NCBI RefSeq assembly: GCF_004217045.1
Contig: NZ_SGXM01000007.1
Coordinates: 62,001-126,000 of the forward strand
DNA length: 64,000 nucleotides
Origin: Cupriavidus agavae
GTDB lineage: Bacteria > Pseudomonadota > Gammaproteobacteria > Burkholderiales > Burkholderiaceae
Direction: 5' to 3'
In this document: piece by piece, positions 53,400-61,562 of the stretch
Position numbering within the stretch: the first letter of the stretch is position 1
How the letters are laid out: each line of letters starts with the position of its first letter
The notes under the pieces: model-generated
Told to the model about the DNA's origin: nothing
The model's database searches: none
What the model saw: only the letters and a program-made list of their open reading frames with translations
Made by a program: the position numbers and the translations under genes

Positions 53400-54191
53400 T
53401 CAGTCGGGCTGAGTTTCGCCCTCTGCGGGGGTGCCGAGAGGCTGACGCGTCACAAAACGCGCCATGAGCAGGCCGAGTTCGTACAACAGCACGAGCGGCA
53501 CGGCCAGCAGGAGTTGCGACATCACATCAGGTGGTGTGACAACGGCGGCGATGATGAAGGCCCCGACGATCACATAGGGGCGGATCTGCCGCAGTTTTTC
53601 CAGTTCCACCACGCCAAACTTGACCAGCACGATCACCACCACCGGCACTTCGAACGTAATGCCGAATGCCAGGAACGTGGTCATGGCGAAACTCAGGTAT
53701 TTATCGATGTCCGTGGACATCTCGGCCCCGAGCGGCGCGTTGTAATGCGCCATGAAATGGAAGACGGTCGGGAATACCAGGAAATAAGCGAATGCCACGC
53801 CGCACAGGAACAGCACATAGGTGCTCGTGACCAGCGGCAGGATCAGTTTCTTCTCATGCTGGTACAGGCCCGGCGCCACGAAGCGCCAGATCTGGTACAG
53901 CACCCACGGCAGCGCGATCAGGAACGACACGAGCATCGTGACCTTCATCGGCACGAAGAACGAGCCCGTCACGTCGGTCACGATCATGCGGCCGTTCTTG
54001 GGCAGCGATGCGGTCAGCGGGGCGGAGAACAGGTTAAAGATCTCCGCCGCCCAGTAGACCAGGCAGACGAAGACGAGGATCACGCCGCCCACGGCCTTGA
54101 CCAGCCGCTCGCGCAGCTCGACCAGGTGGGAAATGAATGTCTCTTGCTGGGACTCGGCGTTGGGATCGTGGGATTCGGGGGTGCCCGCCAT
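53400..54191 (-). CDS. tatC: Sec-independent translocase TatC
   Basis: The 263-aa core receptor of the Tat translocase has six membrane helices. ETFISHLVELRERLVKAVGG is the conserved cytoplasmic N-terminus that binds the twin-arginine motif, and PWVLYQIWRFVAPGLYQHEK is the signature loop. It is 2 bp after tatB. Likely substrates in this window are the Rieske protein and PhoX. Confidence 0.97.
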   Translation of the reverse strand: MAGTPESHDPNAESQQETFISHLVELRERLVKAVGGVILVFVCLVYWAAEIFNLFSAPLTASLPKNGRMIVTDVTGSFFVPMKVTMLVSFLIALPWVLYQIWRFVAPGLYQHEKKLILPLVTSTYVLFLCGVAFAYFLVFPTVFHFMAHYNAPLGAEMSTDIDKYLSFAMTTFLAFGITFEVPVVVIVLVKFGVVELEKLRQIRPYVIVGAFIIAAVVTPPDVMSQLLLAVPLVLLYELGLLMARFVTRQPLGTPAEGETQPD

Positions 54192-54193
54192 GC

Positions 54194-54712
54194 TTACTCG
54201 AAAAAGGAACGGTTGCGGCCGCTGGCCGGGCGGTGGCGTTTCACGCGGGCGGCGCCGGACTGCACCCAGACGCGCGTGTTCTGCTGGCGCTTGAACCAGA
54301 TCGGCCGGGCGCCCTGCTTGACGCGCCAGCTCTTGCGCCCGTTATGGGATTTGTGCGCACTGTCCCAGCTCGGCACATAGCCGGCCGAGATGCCGGAGTC
54401 GAAGCCGGACGCACCTTCGGCCGGCTCGGCACCATTCAGGGCCTCGTTGAGCGCCTGGGTGTGCTCGTTGACTTCCTTGTGGATGGTCTGCTCGACATCG
54501 CGCGCGGCGGTCTCGAATTCCGTGCGCATCTTGCGCAGTTCCTCGAGTTCCACCTCGCGGCTGACTTCAGCCTTGACGTCGTTGATATAGCGCTGCGCAC
54601 GGCCGACCAGTGCGCCAACCGTGCGCGCCACTTTCGGCAAACGCTCGGGGCCGATCACGATCAGCGCCACGGCGCCGATCAGTGCCAGCTTGGAAATGCC
54701 GAGATCGATCAT
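54194..54712 (-). CDS. tatB: Sec-independent translocase TatB
   Basis: The 172-aa protein has MIDLGISKLALIGAVALIVI followed by GPERLPKVARTVG, the TatB hinge, then an amphipathic helix and a long charged tail rich in Arg. It binds TatC and presents precursors. It is of normal length for Burkholderiales. Confidence 0.96.
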   Translation of the reverse strand: MIDLGISKLALIGAVALIVIGPERLPKVARTVGALVGRAQRYINDVKAEVSREVELEELRKMRTEFETAARDVEQTIHKEVNEHTQALNEALNGAEPAEGASGFDSGISAGYVPSWDSAHKSHNGRKSWRVKQGARPIWFKRQQNTRVWVQSGAARVKRHRPASGRNRSFFE

Positions 54713-54794
54713 GCGGACTTCGGAACAGGGACACGTGAATGGCGGCCGCCTACCGCGCAGCCGCCATGCGAAGGGAGGTAATCAGCCGCCCGCT

Positions 54795-55034
54795 TTACTG
54801 CTGGCGCGACTTTTCCTTGGCTTCCACGTCGATCGTGGTGGTGTCGCGCAGTTCCTTGGCCGGTGCCGGCTGGCCATCGGCCGCTGCTTCGCCGTTGCCA
54901 TCCTTCATGCCGTCCTTGAAACCCTTCACCGCGCCGCCCAGGTCATTGCCGATATTGCGCAGCTTCTTGGTACCGAAGACGAGCATGACGATCACCAGCA
55001 CGATCAGCCAGTGCCAAATGCTAAACGAACCCAT
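54795..55034 (-). CDS. tatA: Sec-independent translocase TatA
   Basis: The 79-aa pore-forming subunit has MGSFSIWHWLIVLVIVMLVF and then GTKKLRNIGNDLGGAVKGFK, the TatA hinge and amphipathic helix. Its multimers form the variable pore. The tail is Asp/Ala-rich. The gap to tatB is 82 bp. Confidence 0.97.
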   Translation of the reverse strand: MGSFSIWHWLIVLVIVMLVFGTKKLRNIGNDLGGAVKGFKDGMKDGNGEAAADGQPAPAKELRDTTTIDVEAKEKSRQQ

Positions 55035-55193
55035 TTCTTGCTCCTGATATAGCCGCGGCGTCGGATGAGGTAGCCGCCCCGCCTGTAGTTCCGTCCCTCA
55101 AAGGCTGCGCCGGTCGACGGTGGCCGACGCAACATCCGCCGGCGCATTGCTGCCCCGGTCGGTCTTCATGCCCAGGCTGTCCGACGAAAACCG

Positions 55194-55550
55194 TCAGAAC
55201 GCCGGTGACTGCCACTGGTCGCGCGGGCCGCCCAATACGTGCAGGTGCAGGTGGAAGACCTCCTGCCCGCCATCCGTTCCGGTATTGATCACCGTGCGGA
55301 AGCCGTTGGTGCAGCCGGCAAGGCGCGCCAGTTCAGGCACCTTGAGCATTATTCTAGCAAGCACACCGCCATCGCCGGGTCCGCAATCGGCCAGCGAATC
55401 GACATGCGATTTCGGAATAACCAGAAAGTGTACCGGCGCTTTGGGATGGATATCGTGAAACGCCAGCAGGTCGTCGTCTTCATATACCTTGTTCGACGGG
55501 ATCTGGCCGGCCACGATCTTGCAGAAAAGGCAATTGTCCTGGGATTTCAT
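55194..55550 (-). CDS. HIT-family nucleotide hydrolase
   Basis: The 118-aa protein has NCLFCKIVAGQIPSNKVYED and the histidine triad EVFHLHLHVLGG, as in HinT (adenosine 5'-phosphoramidate hydrolase). The family N-terminus with CxxC-like zinc-type cysteines is typical for bacterial HinT. It lies between the his operon and tatABC, the usual Burkholderiales order. Confidence 0.95.
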   Translation of the reverse strand: MKSQDNCLFCKIVAGQIPSNKVYEDDDLLAFHDIHPKAPVHFLVIPKSHVDSLADCGPGDGGVLARIMLKVPELARLAGCTNGFRTVINTGTDGGQEVFHLHLHVLGGPRDQWQSPAF

Positions 55551-55582
55551 GAAATTTTCGTTGCAGCGTGACGCGGCCGCCC

Positions 55583-55975
55583 TCAGAACTGCTCGCCGGG
55601 GTACATCGGCTTGCGGTCGTTCAGGTACAGCCAGCCCTTGATAATACGATACAGCATCCACAACGACAGCAGGCACCAGAGCCCGATGGCCATGGGAATC
55701 AGCAGCACCGTCAGGAACAGCCCGCCCCCTACCGCGTACCAGAGGATGGCCCACCAGAACGTGCGGATCTGCCACGCGAAGTGAGACGCATAGAGCGTGC
55801 CCCGGGCATCGTCGCGCTTCACGTAGTTGACGACAATGGCGATCAGCGCCGTGATGCCGCCAGTGAGCCAATGTATCGCATAGAGCGCATAAAGGATATG
55901 CGAGAGCTTTCGCAATCCATCAAGTTTGTCGGAATCGACCGTCGTGGTGACCTGCGTGGTGTAGTCCGTCGCCAT
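55583..55975 (-). CDS. DUF4870-type membrane protein
   Basis: The 130-aa protein has a short soluble start, then HILYALYAIHWLTGGITALI, IRTFWWAILWYAVGGGLFLT and a third hydrophobic stretch, ending KPMYPGEQF. This is the DUF4870 layout (three to four helices). Function unknown. It lies 52 bp after hisE and is probably in the same transcript. Confidence 0.85.
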   Translation of the reverse strand: MATDYTTQVTTTVDSDKLDGLRKLSHILYALYAIHWLTGGITALIAIVVNYVKRDDARGTLYASHFAWQIRTFWWAILWYAVGGGLFLTVLLIPMAIGLWCLLSLWMLYRIIKGWLYLNDRKPMYPGEQF

Positions 55976-56027
55976 CGTGCCCTCCAGCGTTGCCGCGCCC
56001 GGACCCGCTCCGGGCGCATGCTTCATC

Positions 56028-56396
56028 CTACTCCTTGCGGCTGGCCTTCTCCGCCAGGCCCGACATGCCTTCGCGGCGCGCCAGCTCGTTGACCACGTCG
56101 GCCGGCGAGCGGCCCACGTGCGCCAGCAGCACCATCGAGTGGAACCAGAGATCGGCCACCTCGTAGACCAGCTTGTCCACGGCGCCCGCCTCCAGACCGG
56201 CTGCGCGCGCATCCTTGGCCGCCATCACGGTCTCGGTGGCTTCCTCGCCAATCTTCTTCAGGATGGCGTCGTCGCCCTTGCGGAACAGTTTTGCCACATA
56301 CGACGACTCGGGATCGCCGCCGTGTTCGGGCTTGCGCGACTCCAGCGTGGCGGCCACGCGCGCCAGCACGTCGGCCGGGGAGATGTCCTGGCTCAT
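56028..56396 (-). CDS. hisE: Phosphoribosyl-ATP pyrophosphatase
   Basis: The 122-aa enzyme hydrolyses phosphoribosyl-ATP to phosphoribosyl-AMP, step 2 of histidine synthesis. SYVAKLFRKGDDAILKKIGE and EEATETVMAAKD hold the acidic metal-binding helix of the MazG-like fold; ELARREGM is the family end. Its ATG overlaps the hisI stop by 4 bp. Confidence 0.96.
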   Translation of the reverse strand: MSQDISPADVLARVAATLESRKPEHGGDPESSYVAKLFRKGDDAILKKIGEEATETVMAAKDARAAGLEAGAVDKLVYEVADLWFHSMVLLAHVGRSPADVVNELARREGMSGLAEKASRKE

Positions 56397-56800
56397 GATT
56401 TCGAAGTGTAGATCGTGGACGGATCCTTGAGCACCGGCTCCACGGTCTGCCAGTCGCCCGAGTCGGCGTCGCCTTCGAACTTCTGGAAGAAGCACGAGTG
56501 GCGGCCGGTGTGGCACGCGATGCTGTCGATCTGCGTGACCTTGAGCAGCACCACGTCCTCATCGCAATCGAGTCGGATTTCGTGCACTTTCTGCACGTGG
56601 CCCGATTCCTCGCCCTTGTGCCACAGGCGCTTGCGCGAGCGCGACCAGAACACGGCCTCGCCCAGCTCCACGGTGCGCAGCAGCGCCTCGCGGTTCATGA
56701 ACGCGAACATCAGCACGTCGTTGGAGCCCGTCTCCTGGACGATCACCGGCACCAGGCCGTTATCGTCCCACTTCACCTTGTTCAACCACTTGTTCGCCAT
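56393..56800 (-). CDS. hisI: Phosphoribosyl-AMP cyclohydrolase
   Basis: The 135-aa zinc enzyme opens the purine ring of phosphoribosyl-AMP (step 3). FAFMNREALLRTVELGEAVF, WSRSRKRLWHKGEESGHVQK, LDCDED and ACHTGRHSCFF carry the metal-binding cysteines. It is a separate protein here, not fused to HisE. The gap to hisF is 2 bp. Confidence 0.97.
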   Translation of the reverse strand: MANKWLNKVKWDDNGLVPVIVQETGSNDVLMFAFMNREALLRTVELGEAVFWSRSRKRLWHKGEESGHVQKVHEIRLDCDEDVVLLKVTQIDSIACHTGRHSCFFQKFEGDADSGDWQTVEPVLKDPSTIYTSKS

Positions 56801-56802
56801 GA

Positions 56803-57573
56803 TCAGATCCGGACCGGAATGCCCTCGCGGGCCATGAAAGCCTTGGCTTCGCCAACCGTGTGCTGGCCGTAATGGAAAATGCTGGCGGCCAGCACCGCGT
56901 CGGCACGGCCCAGCCTGATGCCGTCGGCCAGGTCCTGCAGGCCACCCACGCCGCCCGAGGCGATGACCGGCACCGGCACGGCATCGCTGACCGCGCGCGT
57001 CAGTTCGAGATCGAAGCCGCTCTTTGTGCCATCGCGGTCCATGCTGGTCAGCAGGATCTCGCCGGCGCCGCGCCGTGCCATCTCGGCCGCCCAGGCCACG
57101 GCATCGAGGCCGGTGGCCTTGCGCCCGCCATGCGTGAAGACTTCCCAGCGGGCCGGTTCGCCCGGCGCCGAGGTGCGCTTGGCGTCGATGGCAACCACGA
57201 TGCACTGCGACCCGTACTTGCCGGTGGCGTCCGAGACCAGTTGGGGATTGGCGATCGCCGACGAATTGACGCTGATCTTGTCGGCGCCCGCGTTGAGCAG
57301 GCGGCGCACGTCTTCAACGGTGCGCACACCGCCACCGACGGTCAGCGGAATGAATACCTGCGAGGCCACGGCCTCGATGATGTGGAGGATCAGGTCGCGG
57401 CCGTCGCTGGTTGCGGTGATGTCGAGAAAAGTGATTTCATCGGCACCCTGGTCGTCATAGCGGCGCGCGATTTCCACGGGGTCGCCCGCGTCGCGCAGTT
57501 CCACGAAATTGACGCCCTTGACCACCCGCCCGTTCGTGACGTCGAGGCAGGGGATGATACGTTTGGCTAGCAT
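56803..57573 (-). CDS. hisF: Imidazole glycerol phosphate synthase, cyclase subunit
   Basis: The 256-aa TIM barrel (MLAKRIIPCLDVTNGRVVKG, catalytic Asp11) converts PRFAR plus ammonia from HisH into IGP and AICAR. LTVGGGVRTVEDVRRLLNAG and PVIASGGVGGLQDLADGIRL are the phosphate-binding loops. It works as a dimer with HisH, encoded upstream. Confidence 0.97.
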   Translation of the reverse strand: MLAKRIIPCLDVTNGRVVKGVNFVELRDAGDPVEIARRYDDQGADEITFLDITATSDGRDLILHIIEAVASQVFIPLTVGGGVRTVEDVRRLLNAGADKISVNSSAIANPQLVSDATGKYGSQCIVVAIDAKRTSAPGEPARWEVFTHGGRKATGLDAVAWAAEMARRGAGEILLTSMDRDGTKSGFDLELTRAVSDAVPVPVIASGGVGGLQDLADGIRLGRADAVLAASIFHYGQHTVGEAKAFMAREGIPVRI

Positions 57574-57646
57574 GAGATTCCTTGCCTGCCGCCGCCCGGC
57601 CGGGCAGCGGCTGGTTGTGGCGCCCGTGGCACCCTGGGCGGCGGGG

Positions 57647-58390
57647 TTACTCGGCGCCCAGCTTGTCGGCGTGGGCCTGCGCGGCCGTGAAGTTCAGGTC
57701 GCCCGAGTAGATCGCGCGGCCACAGATTACGCCTTCCACACCCTCGTGCTCGACGGCGCAGAGCTGGTCGATATCGGCCATGTTCGAGAGGCCGCCGCTG
57801 GCAATCACCGGGATCGACATCGATTGCGCCAGCTTGACGGTGGCATCGATATTGATGCCCTGCAGCATGCCGTCGCGGCCGATGTCGGTGTAGATGATGG
57901 CTTCGACGCCGTAGTCCTCGTACTTGCGCGCCAGGTCGGCCACTTCGTGGCCGGTCAGCTTGCTCCAGCCGTCGGTGGCCACCTTGCCATCCTTGGCGTC
58001 GAGCCCGACGATGATGTGGCCGCCAAAGGCCGAGCAGGCGTCCTTCAGGAAGCCGGGGTTCTTCACCGCAGCCGTGCCGATGATCACGTACGAGAGGCCG
58101 TCGTCGAGCCAGCGCTCGATCGTGTTCAGGTCGCGGATGCCGCCGCCGAGCTGCACGGGGATCTCGTCGCCCACCTCGGCGATGATGGCCTTGATGGCCG
58201 CCTCGTTGCGCGGCTTGCCGACGAAGGCGCCATTCAGATCCACCAGATGCAGGCGGCGGGCGCCCTGGTCGACCCAATGGCGTGCCATGGCGGCGGGATC
58301 TTCGGAAAAGACGGTGGCCTGGTCCATGTCGCCTTGTTTGAGGCGTACACACTGACCGTCCTTCAGGTCGATGGCCGGAATGAGCAACAT
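57647..58390 (-). CDS. hisA: ProFAR isomerase
   Basis: The 247-aa TIM barrel (MLLIPAIDLKDGQCVRLKQG, catalytic Asp8) isomerises ProFAR to PRFAR. PVQLGGGIRDLNTIERWLDD and PVIASGGLSNMADIDQL are the phosphate loops; YTDIGRDGMLQGIN includes the second Asp. It shares the half-barrel ancestry of HisF. Confidence 0.97.
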   Translation of the reverse strand: MLLIPAIDLKDGQCVRLKQGDMDQATVFSEDPAAMARHWVDQGARRLHLVDLNGAFVGKPRNEAAIKAIIAEVGDEIPVQLGGGIRDLNTIERWLDDGLSYVIIGTAAVKNPGFLKDACSAFGGHIIVGLDAKDGKVATDGWSKLTGHEVADLARKYEDYGVEAIIYTDIGRDGMLQGINIDATVKLAQSMSIPVIASGGLSNMADIDQLCAVEHEGVEGVICGRAIYSGDLNFTAAQAHADKLGAE

Positions 58391-58457
58391 AGCGTAACGA
58401 GCGTGGTGGTTGTGTAAATAGGAAAGGGGCGATGCCGGAGCGGGTGCTTCTGCCGCT

Positions 58458-59111
58458 TCACGGGTTCCAGTGCACGAAATTCCGGTACAGCTGCAAACCC
58501 ATGGCGGCACTCTTCTCGGGGTGGAACTGCGTGGCAAAAATATTATCGCGGGCCACTGCGCTGGTAAACACAACGCCGTAGTCCGTCTCGCCGGCCACAT
58601 GGGCCGTGTCCTGCGCGCGCACATAGTAGCTGTGCACGAAATAGAACCAGCTGTCGTCCGGGATGCCGTTCCAGAGCGGGTGGGCCCGGGTCTGGCGGAC
58701 GCGGTTCCAGCCCATCTGCGGCACCTTGAAGCGCGAGCCGTCGGCTTGAGTCATGCCGTCCAGCTCGAAGCGGATCACCTCGCCGGGCATCAGCGCCAGC
58801 GCCGGGGTGCTGTCCGCGCCGGCACGAGCTTCGTGGCTTCGCTCGAACAGCATCTGTTCGCCAACGCACACGCCGAGCATCGGCTTGGACGCGGCGGCCT
58901 CCAGCACGGCCTGCTGCAGGCCCGATTCGCCCAGCGCGCCCATGCAGTCCGGCATCGCGCCCTGCCCCGGCAGCACCACGCGGTCTGCCGCGCGGATCGC
59001 CTCGGGGCGGTCCACGACCTGGACATCCGCTTCCGGCGCCGCGGCGCGCAGCGCCTGCGCCACCGAGCGCAGGTTGCCCATGCCGTAATCCACAATTGCT
59101 ATGGTAGTCAT
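58458..59111 (-). CDS. hisH: Imidazole glycerol phosphate synthase, glutaminase subunit
   Basis: The 217-aa class-I amidotransferase has MTTIAIVDYGMGNLRSVAQA and the nucleophile Cys in LGVCVGEQMLFE (the more usual GICLG is GVCVG here), with the catalytic His and Glu in FATQFHPEKSA. It supplies ammonia to HisF. Its ATG overlaps the marC-type stop by 4 bp. Confidence 0.96.
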   Translation of the reverse strand: MTTIAIVDYGMGNLRSVAQALRAAAPEADVQVVDRPEAIRAADRVVLPGQGAMPDCMGALGESGLQQAVLEAAASKPMLGVCVGEQMLFERSHEARAGADSTPALALMPGEVIRFELDGMTQADGSRFKVPQMGWNRVRQTRAHPLWNGIPDDSWFYFVHSYYVRAQDTAHVAGETDYGVVFTSAVARDNIFATQFHPEKSAAMGLQLYRNFVHWNP

Positions 59112-59731
59112 GATTTCAAAACAGGCAACAATGTCTTGAGCCCGTCCACAATGAATTCGACGGCCAGCGCCGACAGGATCAAACCCATCAGGCGCGTACC
59201 AATATTGATTCCGGTCCTGCCGATGACCCGCGCGATCGGGTCGGCCGCGCGGAACGTTCCGTACACCACGAACCCCAGCACCACGCCAATCGCCACCAGG
59301 AACAGCAGCTCGTACCAGTGGTCGGTCTTTCCTGCATAGACGATCACCGTGCTGATCGAACCCGGCCCGGTCAGCAACGGCAGCGCCAGCGGCACCACCG
59401 CCACGCTCGTCTTGGCCTCGGCCTCGTCCTCTTCCTCGGGCGTGGCCTTGGTGCGGCCGGCCTGCGCGTTCAGCATGTTCATCGCCATCATGATCATGAT
59501 GAGCCCGCCGCCTACCTGCAGCGACGCCACCGTGATGTTGAAGAACGCGATGATCTGCTGGCCCAGCAGCGCCGACAACCCCACCACGATCGCCACGGCG
59601 ATCGACGCCGTCTTGATCGTCTTCAGCTTTTCGGCCTCGGTCTGCTGGCTGGTCAGGCTGATGAAGAACGGGATCGCCCCGATCGGGTTGATCAGCGCCA
59701 GCAGCGAGATGAAAGACTTGAGCGTATCCAT
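59108..59731 (-). CDS. MarC-family membrane protein inside the his operon
   Basis: The 207-aa protein has six hydrophobic segments, with LLALINPIGAIPFFISLT and VALALPLLTGPGSISTVIVY matching the MarC (YhgN/UPF0056) family. The function is unknown; the old link to multiple antibiotic resistance is not supported. It sits between hisB and hisH and is coupled to hisH by a 4-bp overlap, which is common in Burkholderiales. Confidence 0.93.
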   Translation of the reverse strand: MDTLKSFISLLALINPIGAIPFFISLTSQQTEAEKLKTIKTASIAVAIVVGLSALLGQQIIAFFNITVASLQVGGGLIMIMMAMNMLNAQAGRTKATPEEEDEAEAKTSVAVVPLALPLLTGPGSISTVIVYAGKTDHWYELLFLVAIGVVLGFVVYGTFRAADPIARVIGRTGINIGTRLMGLILSALAVEFIVDGLKTLLPVLKS

Positions 59732-59833
59732 CGGATGCGGGGGAGTGGCGGTGGTGGCGTATCAGCGTCGCCGCAACCAGCCGGCTCGCCTGCAGTGGGG
59801 GCGCAGGTCAGTCCTGGATATGGGCAGTATGGG

Positions 59834-60421
59834 TCAGAGCGTGCCCTTGGTCGATGGAATCTGGTTGGCCGCGCGCGGGTCCAGCTCCACGGCCATGCGC
59901 AGCGCCCGGCCGAAGGCCTTGAACACGGTCTCGCACTGGTGGTGGGCATTGATGCCGCGCAGGTTGTCGATATGGAGCGTCACGCCGGCGTGGTTCACGA
60001 AGCCGCGGAAGAACTCGATCGTCAGGTCCACGTCGAACGTGCCCACGCGGGCGCGCGTGAACGGCACGTGGAACTCCAGGCCCGGGCGGCCCGAGAAGTC
60101 GATCACCACGCGCGACAGGCATTCGTCCAGCGGCACGTAGCTGTGGCCGTAGCGGGTGATGCCCTTCTTGTCGCCGATGGCGCGCGCCACGGCCTGGCCG
60201 AGCGTGATGCCGACGTCTTCCACGGTGTGGTGGTCGTCGATGTGGGTGTCGCCCTTCGCCTCGACCTCAAGGTCGAACATGCCATGGCGGGCGATCTGGT
60301 CCAGCATGTGGTCGAGGAATGGCACGCCCGACGCCAGCTTCTGGCGGCCGGTGCCATCAAGGTTCAGCGAAACGCGAATCTGCGTTTCCGAGGTATCGCG
60401 AGTGACCTCTACAACACGCAT
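59834..60421 (-). CDS. hisB: Imidazoleglycerol-phosphate dehydratase
   Basis: The 195-aa manganese enzyme dehydrates IGP (step 6). FLDHMLDQIARHGMFDLEVE, DTHIDDHHTVEDVGI and NAHHQCETVFKAFGRALR contain the His clusters. It lacks the N-terminal phosphatase domain of the enterobacterial fusion. The start at 60421 (MRVVEVTRDTSET) fits the family; a longer start at 60460 is unlikely. Confidence 0.96.
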   Translation of the reverse strand: MRVVEVTRDTSETQIRVSLNLDGTGRQKLASGVPFLDHMLDQIARHGMFDLEVEAKGDTHIDDHHTVEDVGITLGQAVARAIGDKKGITRYGHSYVPLDECLSRVVIDFSGRPGLEFHVPFTRARVGTFDVDLTIEFFRGFVNHAGVTLHIDNLRGINAHHQCETVFKAFGRALRMAVELDPRAANQIPSTKGTL

Positions 60422-60428
60422 GGTGGGG

Positions 60429-61529
60429 TTAATCCTGCAATGAAGCCTGGAATGCTTCAAGAAACTGCGCGTTTTCTTCGGGGGTGCTGACCGTCACGCG
60501 CAGACAGTTGGCCAGCAATGCGTGCATTTTACTCACGTTCTTGATCAATACCTTCCGCGCGAGCAGCCGATCGAACGTCTGTGCCGCATTCGCCACGCGA
60601 ACCAGCAGGAAATTGGCCGCGCTCGGGAACACCGTCACGCCCGGCAGCGCCGCCATGGCGTCCGCCAGCCTGGCCCGTTCGGCGCGCAGTTGCGCGGCCT
60701 GCTCGTCGAGCACGGCCACGTGTTCGAGCGCAAACAATGCGGTGGCCTCGGTCAGCACGTTGACGTTATACGGCGGGCGCACCTTGTCGAACTGCGCCAG
60801 CCATGCCGGCGATCCGGCCATGTAGCCCAGGCGGATGCCTGCCAGGCCAAGTTTCGACACGGTACGCATCACCAGCAGGTTGCCGAATTCGGTCAGCCGG
60901 GGCATCCAGCTTTCCTGCGCGAACGGCTGGTAGGCCTCGTCCACCACCACCAGGCTGCGGCACACCTCGCCCTGCGCGGCACGGACGATCGCTTCCATGT
61001 CGGCGGCGTCGAACAGGTTGCCGGTCGGGTTGTTCGGATAGGCCAGATAGATGATGGCCGGCTTGTGCTCGGCCATCGCCGCCAGCATGGCGTCACGGTC
61101 CAACGAGAAATCGGCGCGCAGCGGCACGCCGACGAACTCCAGCCCGGCGAACTGGGCCGACATCGCGTACATCACGAAGCCGGGCACCGGCGCCAGTACG
61201 CGGGCGCCAGGCTTTGCGGCGGCCAGGGAAAGGATGCTGATCAGTTCGTCCGAACCATTGCCGAGCATGACGTCCATGCCGGCCGGCACGTTCATCACGG
61301 TCTTCAGCCTGGCCCGCAGGGCTTCGCTGCTCGGCACCGGGTAGCGGTTCAGGGCCACCTCGGCCAGCCGCGTGGCCAGCTGGTCGCGCAGCGCGGGCGG
61401 CAGCCGGTAGGGGTTCTCCATCGCGTCGAGCTTCACCAGTCCGTGCGAGTCGGCGACATGGTAGGCGCCCATGGCGCGTACGTCGTCACGGATGATGCGT
61501 TCGATCAGGGATGGGTCTACGGCTGACAT
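60429..61529 (-). CDS. hisC: Histidinol-phosphate aminotransferase
   Basis: The 366-aa PLP enzyme (fold type I) transaminates imidazole-acetol phosphate with glutamate. LDAMENPYRLPPALRDQLAT is the substrate-side start, YPNNPTGNLFD binds PLP, VVDEAYQPFA has the cofactor Asp, and RTVSKLGLAGIRLGY has the Schiff-base Lys. It is 7 bp before hisB. Confidence 0.97.
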   Translation of the reverse strand: MSAVDPSLIERIIRDDVRAMGAYHVADSHGLVKLDAMENPYRLPPALRDQLATRLAEVALNRYPVPSSEALRARLKTVMNVPAGMDVMLGNGSDELISILSLAAAKPGARVLAPVPGFVMYAMSAQFAGLEFVGVPLRADFSLDRDAMLAAMAEHKPAIIYLAYPNNPTGNLFDAADMEAIVRAAQGEVCRSLVVVDEAYQPFAQESWMPRLTEFGNLLVMRTVSKLGLAGIRLGYMAGSPAWLAQFDKVRPPYNVNVLTEATALFALEHVAVLDEQAAQLRAERARLADAMAALPGVTVFPSAANFLLVRVANAAQTFDRLLARKVLIKNVSKMHALLANCLRVTVSTPEENAQFLEAFQASLQD

Positions 61530-61562
61530 ATCGATCCTCTTGGGGGCGGCTTTGAGATTGGC

